Assembly: GCF_020873895.1 (NCBI RefSeq)
Contig: NZ_JAHWGT010000001.1
Span: 310,001-374,000 of the forward strand
Source of the DNA: Streptomyces sp. DH12
Lineage (GTDB): Bacteria > Actinomycetota > Actinomycetes > Streptomycetales > Streptomycetaceae
Direction of reading: 5' to 3'
DNA length: 64,000 nt
Position numbers and translations under genes: made by a program
Shown here: positions 1 to 8,903 of the stretch, piece by piece
Position numbering within the stretch: the first letter of the stretch is position 1
How the letters are laid out: each line of letters begins with the position of its first letter
The notes under the pieces: model-generated
Seen by the model: only the letters and a program-made list of their open reading frames with translations
The model's database searches: none
What the model was told of the DNA's origin: nothing

Positions 1-2093
1 TGACCGCGCCCCGGGGCGAGGACCAGCTCGCGGTCCGCCCCTCCGGGCTGTTCGCCCGCCGCCTGGAGAGGGCGGATCCGCGCCGCGCGGAGCCGGCGCG
101 GTGGCGTCCGCGCGGGACCGTCCTGATCACCGGTGGCACGGGCGCGCTCGGCGCCCGGTCCGCCCGGTGGCTGGCCCGCAACGGCGCCCGGCGACTGGTG
201 CTGACCAGCCGCCGGGGCATGGACGCGCCCGGCGCGCCGCGACTGGCCGACGAACTGCGGGCGGCGGGGTGCGACGTGCTGGTCAGGGCCTGCGACGTCG
301 CGGACCGGCAGCAGGTCGCCGCCCTCCTGGCCGCGCTGCCCGACGACGAACCGCTGACGGCCGTGGTGCACGCGGCCGGGACCGCAGGACGCCTCGCGCC
401 GCTGGCGGAGACGGACCTGGCGGAGTTCGCCGACGTGGTCGCCGGGAAGGCGGCGGGCGCCGCCCACCTGGACGAACTCCTGGCCGGCACACCGCTGGAC
501 GCCTTCGTCCTGTTCTCCTCCGTCGCCGGGACGTGGGGCTCCACCGGTCAGGCGGCGTACGGCGCGGGCAACGCCTTCCTCGACGCCCTCGCACAGCACC
601 GCGCCGCCCGCGGGCTCGCCGCGACCGCGGTGGCCTGGGGGCCGTGGGCCGAGGCGGGGATGGGTACCGAGCGCTCCCTGCGGGACGTGCTGCGGAGGGG
701 AGGGCTGCTGCCCATGGCGCCCGACCGGGCGACGGACGAGCTGTGGCGGGCCGTCGCGGCCGGCGAGTCGGCGCTGACCGTCGCCGACGTCGACTGGGAA
801 CGCTTCCTGCCGTCGTTCACGGCCCGCCGGGAGAGCCGGTTCTTCGACAAGCTGCGGGAGACGTCCCCGACCGGCGCCTCCAAGGCCCCCGCCGCCCCGG
901 CGGACCCGGAGGGCGGGCCCGCCGCCCCGGCCGCCGTCCCCCTGGCCGCCCTGCCGGGCGCCGATCGCGCCCGGGCGGCGCTGACCCTGGTCCGCGCGCA
1001 GGCGGCGGCCGTACTCGGCCACCCGTCAGGGGAGGACGTCGACCCCGTACGGCGCTTCCTGGAGCTGGGCTTCGACTCGCTGGCCTCCGTGGAGCTGAGC
1101 CGACGGCTCTCCTCGGCGACGGGACTCGCGCTGGCCACCCCGGTGGTCTTCGAGCATCCGACCGCCGCCGACCTCGCCCGCCACATCGCGGAGCTGTCCG
1201 CGCTCTCGACCTCGGCGGCCCCACCCGCCCCGGCACCCACCGGACCGGCGGCCGGAGTGCGCGACCTCTACCGCCGGGCGGCCAACTCCGGCAAGTTCAT
1301 GGAGGGCGTCGGCGTGCTGCGGGCGGCCGCGAAACTGCGCCCGGTCTGCCACGACCCGGCCGGTTTCGGCAGCTGCCGGGAGATGGTCCGGCTCGCCTCC
1401 GGCCCGTCGTCCCCCGCCCTGGTGTGCCTGCCGCCGATGGTCGCCCCGTCCGGGCCGCACAACTTCGCCCGGCTCGCCCTGCACCTGCACGGCCTGCACG
1501 ACGTGTACGCGCTCCCGCTCCCCGGCTTCGGCGACGGCGAACCGCTCCCGGCCACCCGCGACCTCGTCGTCGACCTCCAGGCCGACGCGGTGGTGCGGCA
1601 GTTCGGGACGGCCCCGTTCGCCCTGGCCGGGTACTCCTCGGGGGGCTGGCTGGCGCACGCGGTCGCCGCCCGGCTGGAGGCCCGGGGCGTACGACCGGAA
1701 GCCGTGGTGCTGCTCGACACCTGGTTCTCGACGGACACCGTCCCGGAGGAGTACGTCACCCGGCAGCTCCAGGGCATCGTCGTCAACGACCAGGCGTTCG
1801 CCCTGATGACGGAGGACCAGGTCACCGCGCAGGGAGCGTACGTGGACCTGTTCGACGGCTGGCTGCCCGAGACGATCGGGACGCCGGTCCTCCTCACCCG
1901 GGCCGCCGGTGGGGCACCGCCCACCGCACCGGGCAGCCGGCAGGGCGGGCGGTCGGCCGCGGTGGAAGGGCCCATCCGCACCTGGGAGTTCGACCACGAC
2001 GTGCTGGACGTACCGGGCGACCACCAGACGATGATGGCCGAGTACGCGTCCGACACCGCCCGAGCCCTGCACGCCTGGCTGCGGAAGCGGTGA
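1..2093 (+). CDS. Type I polyketide synthase, C-terminal part (KR-ACP-TE), 5' truncated by window
   Basis: The reading frame is open from base 3 and gives 696 residues to the TGA; the upstream modules lie outside the window. A ketoreductase comes first, with the NADPH motif TGGTGALG near residue 43 and catalytic Ser173 and Tyr186. Trp178 lies eight residues before Tyr186, Gln183 lies three before it, and there is no LDD motif. That pattern is the known signature of an A1-type KR (L-hydroxyl, no alpha-epimerisation). An acyl carrier domain follows, with LGFDSL and phosphopantetheine Ser359. The thioesterase then has GYSSG (Ser545), Asp572 and His674 as the likely triad. This is therefore the last module of an assembly line, which releases the chain by hydrolysis or macrolactonisation. 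The exporter and P450 downstream fit a polyketide cluster border. The product cannot be deduced from this fragment. Confidence 0.95.
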   Translation, partial: TAPRGEDQLAVRPSGLFARRLERADPRRAEPARWRPRGTVLITGGTGALGARSARWLARNGARRLVLTSRRGMDAPGAPRLADELRAAGCDVLVRACDVADRQQVAALLAALPDDEPLTAVVHAAGTAGRLAPLAETDLAEFADVVAGKAAGAAHLDELLAGTPLDAFVLFSSVAGTWGSTGQAAYGAGNAFLDALAQHRAARGLAATAVAWGPWAEAGMGTERSLRDVLRRGGLLPMAPDRATDELWRAVAAGESALTVADVDWERFLPSFTARRESRFFDKLRETSPTGASKAPAAPADPEGGPAAPAAVPLAALPGADRARAALTLVRAQAAAVLGHPSGEDVDPVRRFLELGFDSLASVELSRRLSSATGLALATPVVFEHPTAADLARHIAELSALSTSAAPPAPAPTGPAAGVRDLYRRAANSGKFMEGVGVLRAAAKLRPVCHDPAGFGSCREMVRLASGPSSPALVCLPPMVAPSGPHNFARLALHLHGLHDVYALPLPGFGDGEPLPATRDLVVDLQADAVVRQFGTAPFALAGYSSGGWLAHAVAARLEARGVRPEAVVLLDTWFSTDTVPEEYVTRQLQGIVVNDQAFALMTEDQVTAQGAYVDLFDGWLPETIGTPVLLTRAAGGAPPTAPGSRQGGRSAAVEGPIRTWEFDHDVLDVPGDHQTMMAEYASDTARALHAWLRKR

Positions 2094-2101
2094 GCGGCCC
2101 G

Positions 2102-2135
2102 GGGTGGCTCCGCCCCGCACCGGGCGGAGCCACCC
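2102..2135 (+). terminator. Hairpin after the PKS gene
   Basis: Two perfectly complementary 14-base arms (2102-2115 and 2122-2135) flank a 6-base loop, starting 8 bases after the PKS stop. There is no clear T-run, as is usual for Streptomyces terminators. It probably serves transcripts converging from the PKS and from the NUDIX gene. Confidence 0.7.
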
Positions 2136-2343
2136 GGGGCCCACCGGCGGCCACCGGCCCTGACCCGCTCCCACCGGCGCCCGGGCGGGCGGTACGCCCC
2201 CGGGATCCCGTACGGCCGTTCCCGCGGCCGTCGCCCCGACCCCGGGAACCGTGAGGACCGCCAGCGGCGAAGGCGCCCCTGCCCACGCGGGCGCGTGCAG
2301 CGGCGGCAGCCGGACCACGCCCGTGCCCGGGTCTCCGGCGTTC

Positions 2344-3072
2344 TCACCGAGGTGGTGTGCCTTGTCGTGCGCCGCCGGTTCGAGCCGCTCGCGCGGGTGT
2401 CCTCTCGACGGGCGGCTGACCGGCGGAGTCCGTCGGCGCGGCCGCCCGCTCCGCGACCCGCGTGGCCGGTTCGGCGGGCGGGCCGGTACACGGCAGGGCG
2501 GCCCCGTCCGGTACGAGCCGGAGCCGTTCGGCGTCGGGGTCGTGGGCGATCGCGTCGCCCGGCAGTTGGAAGTGGACCGCCATCCGGGCGCCTGCCAGAT
2601 ACGCGTCCAGCCCGGCGCGGCAGTACGCCACCATCCCCGTGGGCAGGGCGTCCAGGCGCGTCCACTCCACGGCGTCGCAGCCGTCCGGCTCCGCGACCTG
2701 CGGCTCCCCCCTCCACCGCCGGACCTCGAAGAGGAAACCGGTGCGGGACGAGCCGCCGGGGCTGCGGTGGTGCACGGTGACGGCCGCCCGCACGTCGGCC
2801 GGGTCGACGACGACGTCGGTCTCTTCCCACGCCTCGCGGACCACGGCGGTGACGACGTCCTCGTGCGGACCGTCCGGATGCCCGGACGGCAGGTGCCACA
2901 GACCCGAGGCGTACACGTCCCCGGCCCGGCGGGACAGCAGGACCTCCGCGCCCGCCGCGCCGTCACGGCGCAGCACCAGGTGGACGTCGATCGCCTCCCG
3001 GTGCCGCCGCGCGACCGCCTCCCCGCGCTGACGCTCCCCGCGCACGGTCCGCGCGCTTTCCCGCCGGCTCAC
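2344..3072 (-). CDS. NUDIX hydrolase family protein
   Basis: This 242-residue protein belongs to the NUDIX pyrophosphohydrolases, which cleave nucleoside-diphosphate-linked substrates. The box runs GHPDGPHED then REAWEET, giving the E-x7-REAWEE metal-binding core. There is one extra residue between the leading Gly and the Glu, and the usual late Gly is replaced by Asp, so it is a divergent box. The GTG start overlaps the stop of the ABC transporter gene by four bases (GTGA), so the two are probably translationally coupled. The last 50 or so residues are Pro/Ala/Arg-rich and beyond the domain. The substrate is unknown. A house-cleaning role beside an exporter is only a guess. Confidence 0.82.
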   Translation of the reverse strand: MSRRESARTVRGERQRGEAVARRHREAIDVHLVLRRDGAAGAEVLLSRRAGDVYASGLWHLPSGHPDGPHEDVVTAVVREAWEETDVVVDPADVRAAVTVHHRSPGGSSRTGFLFEVRRWRGEPQVAEPDGCDAVEWTRLDALPTGMVAYCRAGLDAYLAGARMAVHFQLPGDAIAHDPDAERLRLVPDGAALPCTGPPAEPATRVAERAAAPTDSAGQPPVERTPARAARTGGARQGTPPR

Positions 3073-5084
3073 GCGTGGGACCCGTGCTTCTCGCCGCCCG
3101 GGCCCCAGGGCACCTGGTTCACCTGGTAGGACAGCAACTGCTGGAACGGGCCGGGCTGTCGCGCGAGCTCCGCGTAGCTGCCCTCCTGGACGATCCGGCC
3201 CTCGTCGAGGACCACGATCCGGTCCGCGACGGCGACGTTGGTGATGCGGTGGGTCACCAGCAGCACCACCCGGTCCCGGGCCAGGGCCCGGAGCCGCTGG
3301 AAGATCCGGTACTCGGCCCGGGGGTCGAGGTTCGCGGTCGGCTCGTCGAGGACCAGCAGCCCGGCCCGGCGGAAGAACGCCCTCGCGAGGGCGATGCGCT
3401 GCCACTGGCCACCGCTGAGTTCCTCCCCGTTGAGCCACTCACGCGCGAGGAGGGTGTCCAGCCCGGCCCCGAGCCGCTCGACGACCTCGTCGGCGCCGGC
3501 CGCCTCGCACGCCTCGCGCACCGCCGCGTCGCCGCGCGCCGACGGCTGCCCCTGGGTGACGTTCTCCCGCACGGTCAGCGGCCAGTGCGCGTAGTCCTGC
3601 GGCACCAGGGCGACCTGCTGCCACAGCGCCGACGGGTCAGCCTCCCGGGTGGGGACGCCGTCCCACGTCACCTGCCCGCCCGACGGCAGGTACAGGCCGC
3701 TGACCAGCTTCGACAACGTCGACTTCCCCGAACCGTTGAACCCGACCAGGGCGGTGACCTCCCCGCGGCGCAAGGTCAGCGACACGTCGGACAGGGCGTC
3801 GCGGTCCTTGCCCGCGTACCGGTGGGTGACCGACTCGACCGCGATCGTCCTCGGCGGTTCGGGACGGTGCGCGCCCCGCCGCATCCGAAATCCTCCGGCC
3901 TTGTCCAGGAAGCCGCTCCAGTCGTCCATGTACAGCCCCGTGCGCACGGCGCGCGCCCCGACGGCCACCAGCCCGCGGACCGACTGGCCCACCGTCTGCA
4001 GGGCGAAGACCGCCGTCCCGGCGTGCCCGACGCTGATCCTGCCGGTGGCGAGCAACCACACGACCGCGGCCCAGACGACCGCAGATCCCACCCCTCCGCA
4101 CACCGCGCCCGCCAACGACATACGGGCGCCCTTGTCGGCCGCGGCCCGGTCCTCCCGGTTGATCCGGGCGACCGTCTGCCGGTACCGGCCGGACAGGAAG
4201 GCGGCCATGGTGCCGGCGCGGATCTGGTCGGCGGCGTCCTTGGTGTAGATGTGCCAGCGCAGTACCGACAGCATCCGCTGGTCGCCGTTGCTGCGCAGGT
4301 TCGCCAGGTACCGCACACGGGCGGCGCTGACCTGGGCCACCGCCTGCGGCAGGCTGGCCGCCACCAGCAGCGGCAGCAGGATCCAGTGCACGCCCGCCAG
4401 CACGACCGCCCCGGCGAGGAAGCCGGCGGACGAGGCGATGAGGTCCTGGCCCTCGTCGATCAGGTCACCGGTGACCTGCGCTCCGCGGTCGGCGGCCTCG
4501 CGGTCCCGGTTGAAGTCGGGCTCGTCATAGGCGCACAGCTCCACCTCGGCACAGCCGGTGAGCAGCATCTGCTCCGCCTCGCGCGACATCAGCGGACCGA
4601 GGCGCGAGGACAGCCAGTTGACGGTGATCCCCAGTAGGGCGCGCACTCCGGCCGCGCCGGCCAGCAGAGCCACGGACGGCCAGGCTTCCAGGAGCCGGTG
4701 GTAGACGTCTCCGTCGGCGAGCAGAGCGGTCAGGGTGCCGCTGATGGCGATCAGGCCGACGGCCTGCATCACCCCGGCGGCGGCCTGGCACAGCAGGAGG
4801 CCGGTGGTCGCCCGCCGGTCGACCCGCCAGGCCAGGGCCAGCGAGCGCCGCACCAGCCGGGGCAGCCGCCGGGCCATGTCCCGCAACCGAATGGACCGAC
4901 CGGCCGCTTCACGCCTGCCGGTCAAGTCGACGAAGCGCAGTTGCGGCTCCTCGCCGGTCGTCGCCGCCTCGGCCCCCGGCCCGCTGCCGGAGAGGTCGCC
5001 GGGCCGGCCGCCCGGCGGTGTGGAGGTGGGGGTGGCGCGCGGCCCCGGGACCTTGTCGGCCGGCGGGTCGGTGGACTCGCTCAT
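3069..5084 (-). CDS. ABC transporter, fused permease-ATPase half transporter
   Basis: The protein has 671 residues from the chosen ATG (MSEST). A roughly 90-residue Pro/Gly-rich N-terminus comes before the membrane domain, which has about six hydrophobic segments (residues about 95-390). The nucleotide-binding domain follows, with Walker A GFNGSGKST (about 447), signature LSGGQ (about 555), Walker B LLVLDEPTA and the switch His in THR. This exporter architecture works as a homodimer in the plasma membrane. The open frame extends further upstream to 5396, but that part is low-complexity Arg/Ser/Pro, so the later start is preferred. Its position between PKS and P450 suggests export of the polyketide or of a peptide; the substrate is not shown. 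It is coupled to the NUDIX gene. Confidence 0.9.
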   Translation of the reverse strand: MSESTDPPADKVPGPRATPTSTPPGGRPGDLSGSGPGAEAATTGEEPQLRFVDLTGRREAAGRSIRLRDMARRLPRLVRRSLALAWRVDRRATTGLLLCQAAAGVMQAVGLIAISGTLTALLADGDVYHRLLEAWPSVALLAGAAGVRALLGITVNWLSSRLGPLMSREAEQMLLTGCAEVELCAYDEPDFNRDREAADRGAQVTGDLIDEGQDLIASSAGFLAGAVVLAGVHWILLPLLVAASLPQAVAQVSAARVRYLANLRSNGDQRMLSVLRWHIYTKDAADQIRAGTMAAFLSGRYRQTVARINREDRAAADKGARMSLAGAVCGGVGSAVVWAAVVWLLATGRISVGHAGTAVFALQTVGQSVRGLVAVGARAVRTGLYMDDWSGFLDKAGGFRMRRGAHRPEPPRTIAVESVTHRYAGKDRDALSDVSLTLRRGEVTALVGFNGSGKSTLSKLVSGLYLPSGGQVTWDGVPTREADPSALWQQVALVPQDYAHWPLTVRENVTQGQPSARGDAAVREACEAAGADEVVERLGAGLDTLLAREWLNGEELSGGQWQRIALARAFFRRAGLLVLDEPTANLDPRAEYRIFQRLRALARDRVVLLVTHRITNVAVADRIVVLDEGRIVQEGSYAELARQPGPFQQLLSYQVNQVPWGPGGEKHGSHA

Positions 5085-5714
5085 GCCGCCCGTCCCGTGC
5101 CCGTCCGTGCCGCGTGGCGGGTGACGGCGTGCGCCTGCCGCAGGCGCGGAGGGGGAGGGCCCGCTGCGGGCCGAGGCCGAAACCGGGAGACGGGTACGGG
5201 CTTCATGGCGTCCTCCATCAGGGCGGGTGAGCGGTACCGCTGATCCGGGACCACCCCGCGGGGGCAGGGCGTCCGGTGTGGTCGACAGGCTCAACGACCC
5301 GGCTCGGGTGTCGAACGTGTGTGTTTCGGTCGCTGACGAAATGCCGGAGCGGAGCGCCTGGCGGAGCATGGCCGATGCACCGACCCGTCCCCACAACAGG
5401 GGGCACGACGTGCGTCCCTTGGCCGAAACGCCGCGACTTCACCCGGCGTCCTGCCCAGGTGCCGAAGCGCTCGCCGTCACGTGCGCCCGCGCCCATGCGC
5501 CCGCGCCCGCGCTTGCGCCTGCGGTTCCCGGCCGGGACCTGCCGGTGCGCCGGCGGGGAAGCCCCCTGCCCCTGCCCCTCCACCCGCAGCGGTGACCACG
5601 GGGCGTCACACTGAGGCCCAGGTCGTCCGGCGGCTCTCGTGGACGCGCCGCCAGGGGCCGGGTCCCCTGCGCCGTCTGCGATGGCTGCGCAGTGGTGGCT
5701 GTGATGCTGGCGGC
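5085..5714. other. 630-bp divergent intergenic region
   Basis: No convincing gene is visible. It holds the divergent promoters of the ABC gene and the YunG-like gene. Around 5480-5520 there is a short low-complexity run of GCGCCC units with interruptions. Open frames across it are Arg/Pro-rich and look non-coding. Confidence 0.4.
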
Positions 5715-6122
5715 ATGACCCCTTGGAGCCTGCTCGATCTCGACAGGGCCCTGCGTTCCGTCTGGGCCGCCGACACGTGTTCGCCGGATGACCAGGCCGA
5801 CTGGCGCCCGGACAATCCGGCCTGGGGACACTGCGACATCACGGCTTTGGTCGTCAACGACGTCTTCGGCGGTGATCTCGTGGTCGGCGAAGTGTTTCTC
5901 GACGGGTCCCAGCACGGCTTCCACTGGTGGAACCGGTTGGCCGGCGGTGTGGAACTCGACCTCACGCGCGAGCAGTTCACCTGCGGACAGGTCATCACGG
6001 CTGCCCGTGTCGTCGTGCGACCGCCGGGCCCCCTGCCGCGACGCCGGGAGCAGTACCTCCTCCTGCGCGAGCGGGTCATCGGACGCCTCGGTCCGCTTCC
6101 GGAGCCCGTCCGAGGGGGATGA
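5715..6122 (+). CDS. YunG-like family protein
   Basis: This 135-residue soluble protein contains the landmarks WGHCDITALVVNDVFGGDL and HWWNRL, followed by GVELDLTREQF. These match, from memory, the small YunG family (named after a Bacillus subtilis gene), whose biochemical function is not established. The Cys-His pair in WGHC and the later His-Trp-Trp recall cysteine-peptidase folds, but I would not assign activity. The ATG is chosen because the family homology begins right there; upstream in-frame sequence is Arg/Gly-rich. It stands alone, divergent from the ABC transporter gene. Confidence 0.75.
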   Translation: MTPWSLLDLDRALRSVWAADTCSPDDQADWRPDNPAWGHCDITALVVNDVFGGDLVVGEVFLDGSQHGFHWWNRLAGGVELDLTREQFTCGQVITAARVVVRPPGPLPRRREQYLLLRERVIGRLGPLPEPVRGG

Positions 6123-6197
6123 GGGGCAGCTCGGTCGGCTCAGCGGGACCACGCCCCGTCCACCGGTGGCCCGGATGACATCGAGGCCGGCCCTCGG

Positions 6198-6346
6198 TCA
6201 GGACGACGTGAGCGGTGTCAGGAGCCGGTCGACGGCGGCGGTGGCCGGCCCCTCCGGCGTGATCGCAACGAAGCCCGAGGGATGGAGGTTCGAGGTCACG
6301 AGCACGGACCGGTGTCCGTGGACGGCGTCGGTGACGTGGTCGAACG
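6198..6346 (-). pseudogene. Remnant of IstB-like ATP-binding transposition protein (IS21 type)
   Basis: The minus strand encodes AFDHVTDAVHGHRSVLVTSN followed by LHPSGFVAIT and AAVDRLL. This resembles the C-terminal part of IstB helper ATPases, where VTSNLPPSGF is followed by a VDRLLHHAH segment. Only about 50 residues remain, and neither the Walker motifs nor a transposase partner is present. It is best read as a scar of an old IS21-family insertion between the YunG-like gene and the P450. Confidence 0.5.
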
Positions 6347-6633
6347 CCTGAGGCGGGCGGTCGCCCCGCCTCCCGCGCCCAGCCGGCTCCAGCCGACCAC
6401 TCCGACCCACGCCCTCCTCACCAGGCCGCCGAGCTGCCGAGTTGCCGAACCGCCCGCAGGCTCGTTACCCGGGCAACGCCGGACCTCTCACCGACGCAGG
6501 CCAGGCCCAGGGCACATCCGGCGGCGCCCTGCCCAGCACGCGACACGGCGCTCCCGGCCGCTCGGCGACCTACTCGCCCTCCGGGCGTCTCGTCCGCGCG
6601 CTGGGAAGCGCCTCTCGCACCACAGGAGTACAC

Positions 6634-7842
6634 ATGACCCCCACCGGCGCGTCCCGCTGCCCCTTCGACTTCAGCGAGCGACTGGACTTCGACCCCTCGC
6701 TCGCGCGGCTGATGGCGGAGGGCCCGGTGAGCCGGATCCGGCTCCCGTACGGCCAGGCCGAGGCATGGCTGGTCACCACCTTCGACGGCGTACGCCAGGT
6801 CACGACGGACCCGAGGTTCAGCCGCGCCGCCATCGTCGGCCACGACTACCCCCGGCTGACCGCGGAGCCCATCGTCTCCCCGGAATCGCTCAACGTGATG
6901 GACCCGCCGCGCAGCAACCGGCTGCGCCACGCCGCCGCGCGCGCCTTCACCTCCGGCCCCGTGCGCCGGATGAGGCCGGCCATCGAACGCGTGGCCGCGC
7001 GCCTCCTGGACGACATGGTCGAGCACGGCCCGCCGGCCGACCTGGTCCGGCACCTCTCCGTCCGGCTGCCCCACCACACCATCTGCGAACTGCTGGACGT
7101 ACCCGAAGCCGACCGGCCCCTGATGCTGGACCGTACGCAGCAGATGCTGGCCACCTCACCCGGTGCCCGGCAAACGGCGGCGGCCGCCAAGCAGTACCTG
7201 CGCGACTACTTCACCGCACTGGTCGCCCAGCGGCGGACGACGCCCGGGGACGACCTGCTCAGCGCCATGGCCACCCCCGGCCACGAGGACGACGACGAGC
7301 CGCTGAGCGACGACGAACTGGCCGTACTGGCGCTGACGCTCATCCTCAGCGGGAACGACACAGCCACCTGTCAGATCAGCAACATCACCTACACCCTGCT
7401 CACCAACCCGGCACCCCGCGCCCTGCTGCAGCGCCACCCCGAACGCCTGCCACGGGTACTGGACGAACTCCTGCGACACATCCCCTTCCGCAAGGGCGTC
7501 GGCATCCCGCGCATGGCCCTGCGAGACGTGGACCTGGAGGGAACGCGCATCCGCGCGGGCGACTTCGTCCACGTCTCCTACCTGGCCGCCAACCGGGACC
7601 CGGCCGTCTTCCCCGACCCGGACACCCTCGACTTCGACCGTGCGCCGCACCCCCATATGACGTTCGGCTGGGGCGGCCACCACTGCATCGCCACGGCCCT
7701 GGCACGCGCGGAACTGGAAACGGCGATCGGCGCCCTCCTCACCCGCTTCCCCCACCTGCGCCTCGCCGTACCCGACTCGGAGGTGCGATGGGACACGGAG
7801 ACCATCCGACGCTTCCCCCTCCGGTTGCCCGTGAGCTGGTGA
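6634..7842 (+). CDS. Cytochrome P450 monooxygenase
   Basis: The 402-residue size is normal for bacterial class I P450s. Visible landmarks are the I-helix oxygen-binding motif SGNDTAT, the K-helix ExxR (ELLR), and the heme loop FGWGGHHCIA with the proximal thiolate at Cys351. The N-terminal MTPTGASRCPFDF is soluble and has no membrane anchor. A CAGGAG ribosome site sits just upstream of the ATG. Such enzymes need a ferredoxin and reductase; none is encoded nearby. With the PKS end and exporter a few kilobases away, a polyketide-tailoring hydroxylase or epoxidase is a reasonable inference, though the IstB scar between them weakens the operon argument. Confidence 0.95.
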   Translation: MTPTGASRCPFDFSERLDFDPSLARLMAEGPVSRIRLPYGQAEAWLVTTFDGVRQVTTDPRFSRAAIVGHDYPRLTAEPIVSPESLNVMDPPRSNRLRHAAARAFTSGPVRRMRPAIERVAARLLDDMVEHGPPADLVRHLSVRLPHHTICELLDVPEADRPLMLDRTQQMLATSPGARQTAAAAKQYLRDYFTALVAQRRTTPGDDLLSAMATPGHEDDDEPLSDDELAVLALTLILSGNDTATCQISNITYTLLTNPAPRALLQRHPERLPRVLDELLRHIPFRKGVGIPRMALRDVDLEGTRIRAGDFVHVSYLAANRDPAVFPDPDTLDFDRAPHPHMTFGWGGHHCIATALARAELETAIGALLTRFPHLRLAVPDSEVRWDTETIRRFPLRLPVSW

Positions 7843-7975
7843 GGGGAGCGGCAGGCCCCCGCGCCGCCGTTCGGCCGGTGGCAGTCCCGTAAGCCCGGAC
7901 CCCGCCGGCCTCACTCGCGCGGGACATTCGGGCCGCCGCCGAGCCACCGTCCGGGAAACGACGTCCGCCCGCCCT

Positions 7976-8500
7976 CTACGACGCGCTGCAGGTGCTCTGC
8001 GCTGAGAAGGCGAAGGCGCTCGCGTTCGCCCCCTCCCGCCCCGAGGCGTCTGCCGGCGCCGGACCGACGCCTATGAAGACCAACCAGTCGCCCGACGTCA
8101 CATGGGCCTGCACGCCCTCGTTCGAGGCCTCCACGGCACCGGAGCCCCCGAACGCCCATCCCCGTTGCTGCAGTCGGTCGACCGCGGCGAGCAGCTCACG
8201 CCTGCCCAGGACGGTGGGGGACACCCCCGAGCCGTCGATGGAACACGCTTCGAGGCGTTCCTCCGAACGTTTGACGATGTGCGGCTCCTCGTCCAGATTC
8301 CGGGTGGCGAACAGAAGATCGCGCAGTACCTCGGCTCGGCCCTTCGCCACCGCCGAGGAGGGAGCCGCCGAGGCCGCGGCGGACGCTCCCGGCCGCTGCG
8401 GTGCGGAAGCGGCCGGCGCTTCCGTGTCGCTCGCGCAGGCTGCAAGAAGCAGCGACGCCGTTACGGCGCTGATCGCCGCTGTGGTCTTGAGCCTGTCCAC
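7976..8500 (-). CDS. Putative lipoprotein
   Basis: The protein has 174 residues from GTG (MDRLKTTAAISAV), preceded by AGGGGCGG at good spacing. Residues 1-22 form a lipoprotein signal peptide with the lipobox LLAAC, then an Ala/Pro/Ser-rich linker. The mature part (SEERLEACSIDG, later GSGAVEASNEG and TSGDWLVFIGVG) shows two Cys that could pair, including one near the C-terminus. No catalytic motif is visible and I do not recognise a named family. It is probably membrane-anchored on the outer face. The 8501-8903 stretch behind its start holds no gene that I can support. Confidence 0.75.
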   Translation of the reverse strand: MDRLKTTAAISAVTASLLLAACASDTEAPAASAPQRPGASAAASAAPSSAVAKGRAEVLRDLLFATRNLDEEPHIVKRSEERLEACSIDGSGVSPTVLGRRELLAAVDRLQQRGWAFGGSGAVEASNEGVQAHVTSGDWLVFIGVGPAPADASGREGANASAFAFSAQSTCSAS

Positions 8501-8903
8501 GTCCCGCCCCTGGTGATGTTCAGCCGGCACCGCACGCCGTGCTGGAGGCGCGATTCTGCCATGACCGAAACCGGCCACCTCATCGGGTGCCTGGAGACCT
8601 CGGAGACGCCGTCACGACGGATGCGGCAAACGGTCGCTCTGGTCGGCTCCGCCGTACGACCCCGGCGATGCGGGAGAAAAAGCCGGCGGGGTGACCAGGT
8701 ACGGCTACGGACTACCGCGGAGGGTGTTCGGCCTCACGAGCGGGGGAGTGAGGAAGCCGGACGACGGCGGTTCCTCCGATCAGGTCGACCGTTGGCCTGT
8801 TCGGTGGCGCTCCGTCGTCGGCCGGGGTGGGCGCGCGGCGTCAGAGAGGCGCCACGGGACGCCCCCTGCGGCGCGGGGAAGGAGGACGCCGACACGACGT
8901 GGC

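Noticed and set aside
2251-3129. Long plus-strand open frames opposite the NUDIX gene
   Set aside because: Mirror of the minus-strand NUDIX/ABC genes; Arg/Pro-rich composition and no ribosome site.
5480-5520. GCGCCC-rich run considered as an operator array
   Set aside because: Irregular low-complexity sequence in a GC-rich genome; no symmetry.
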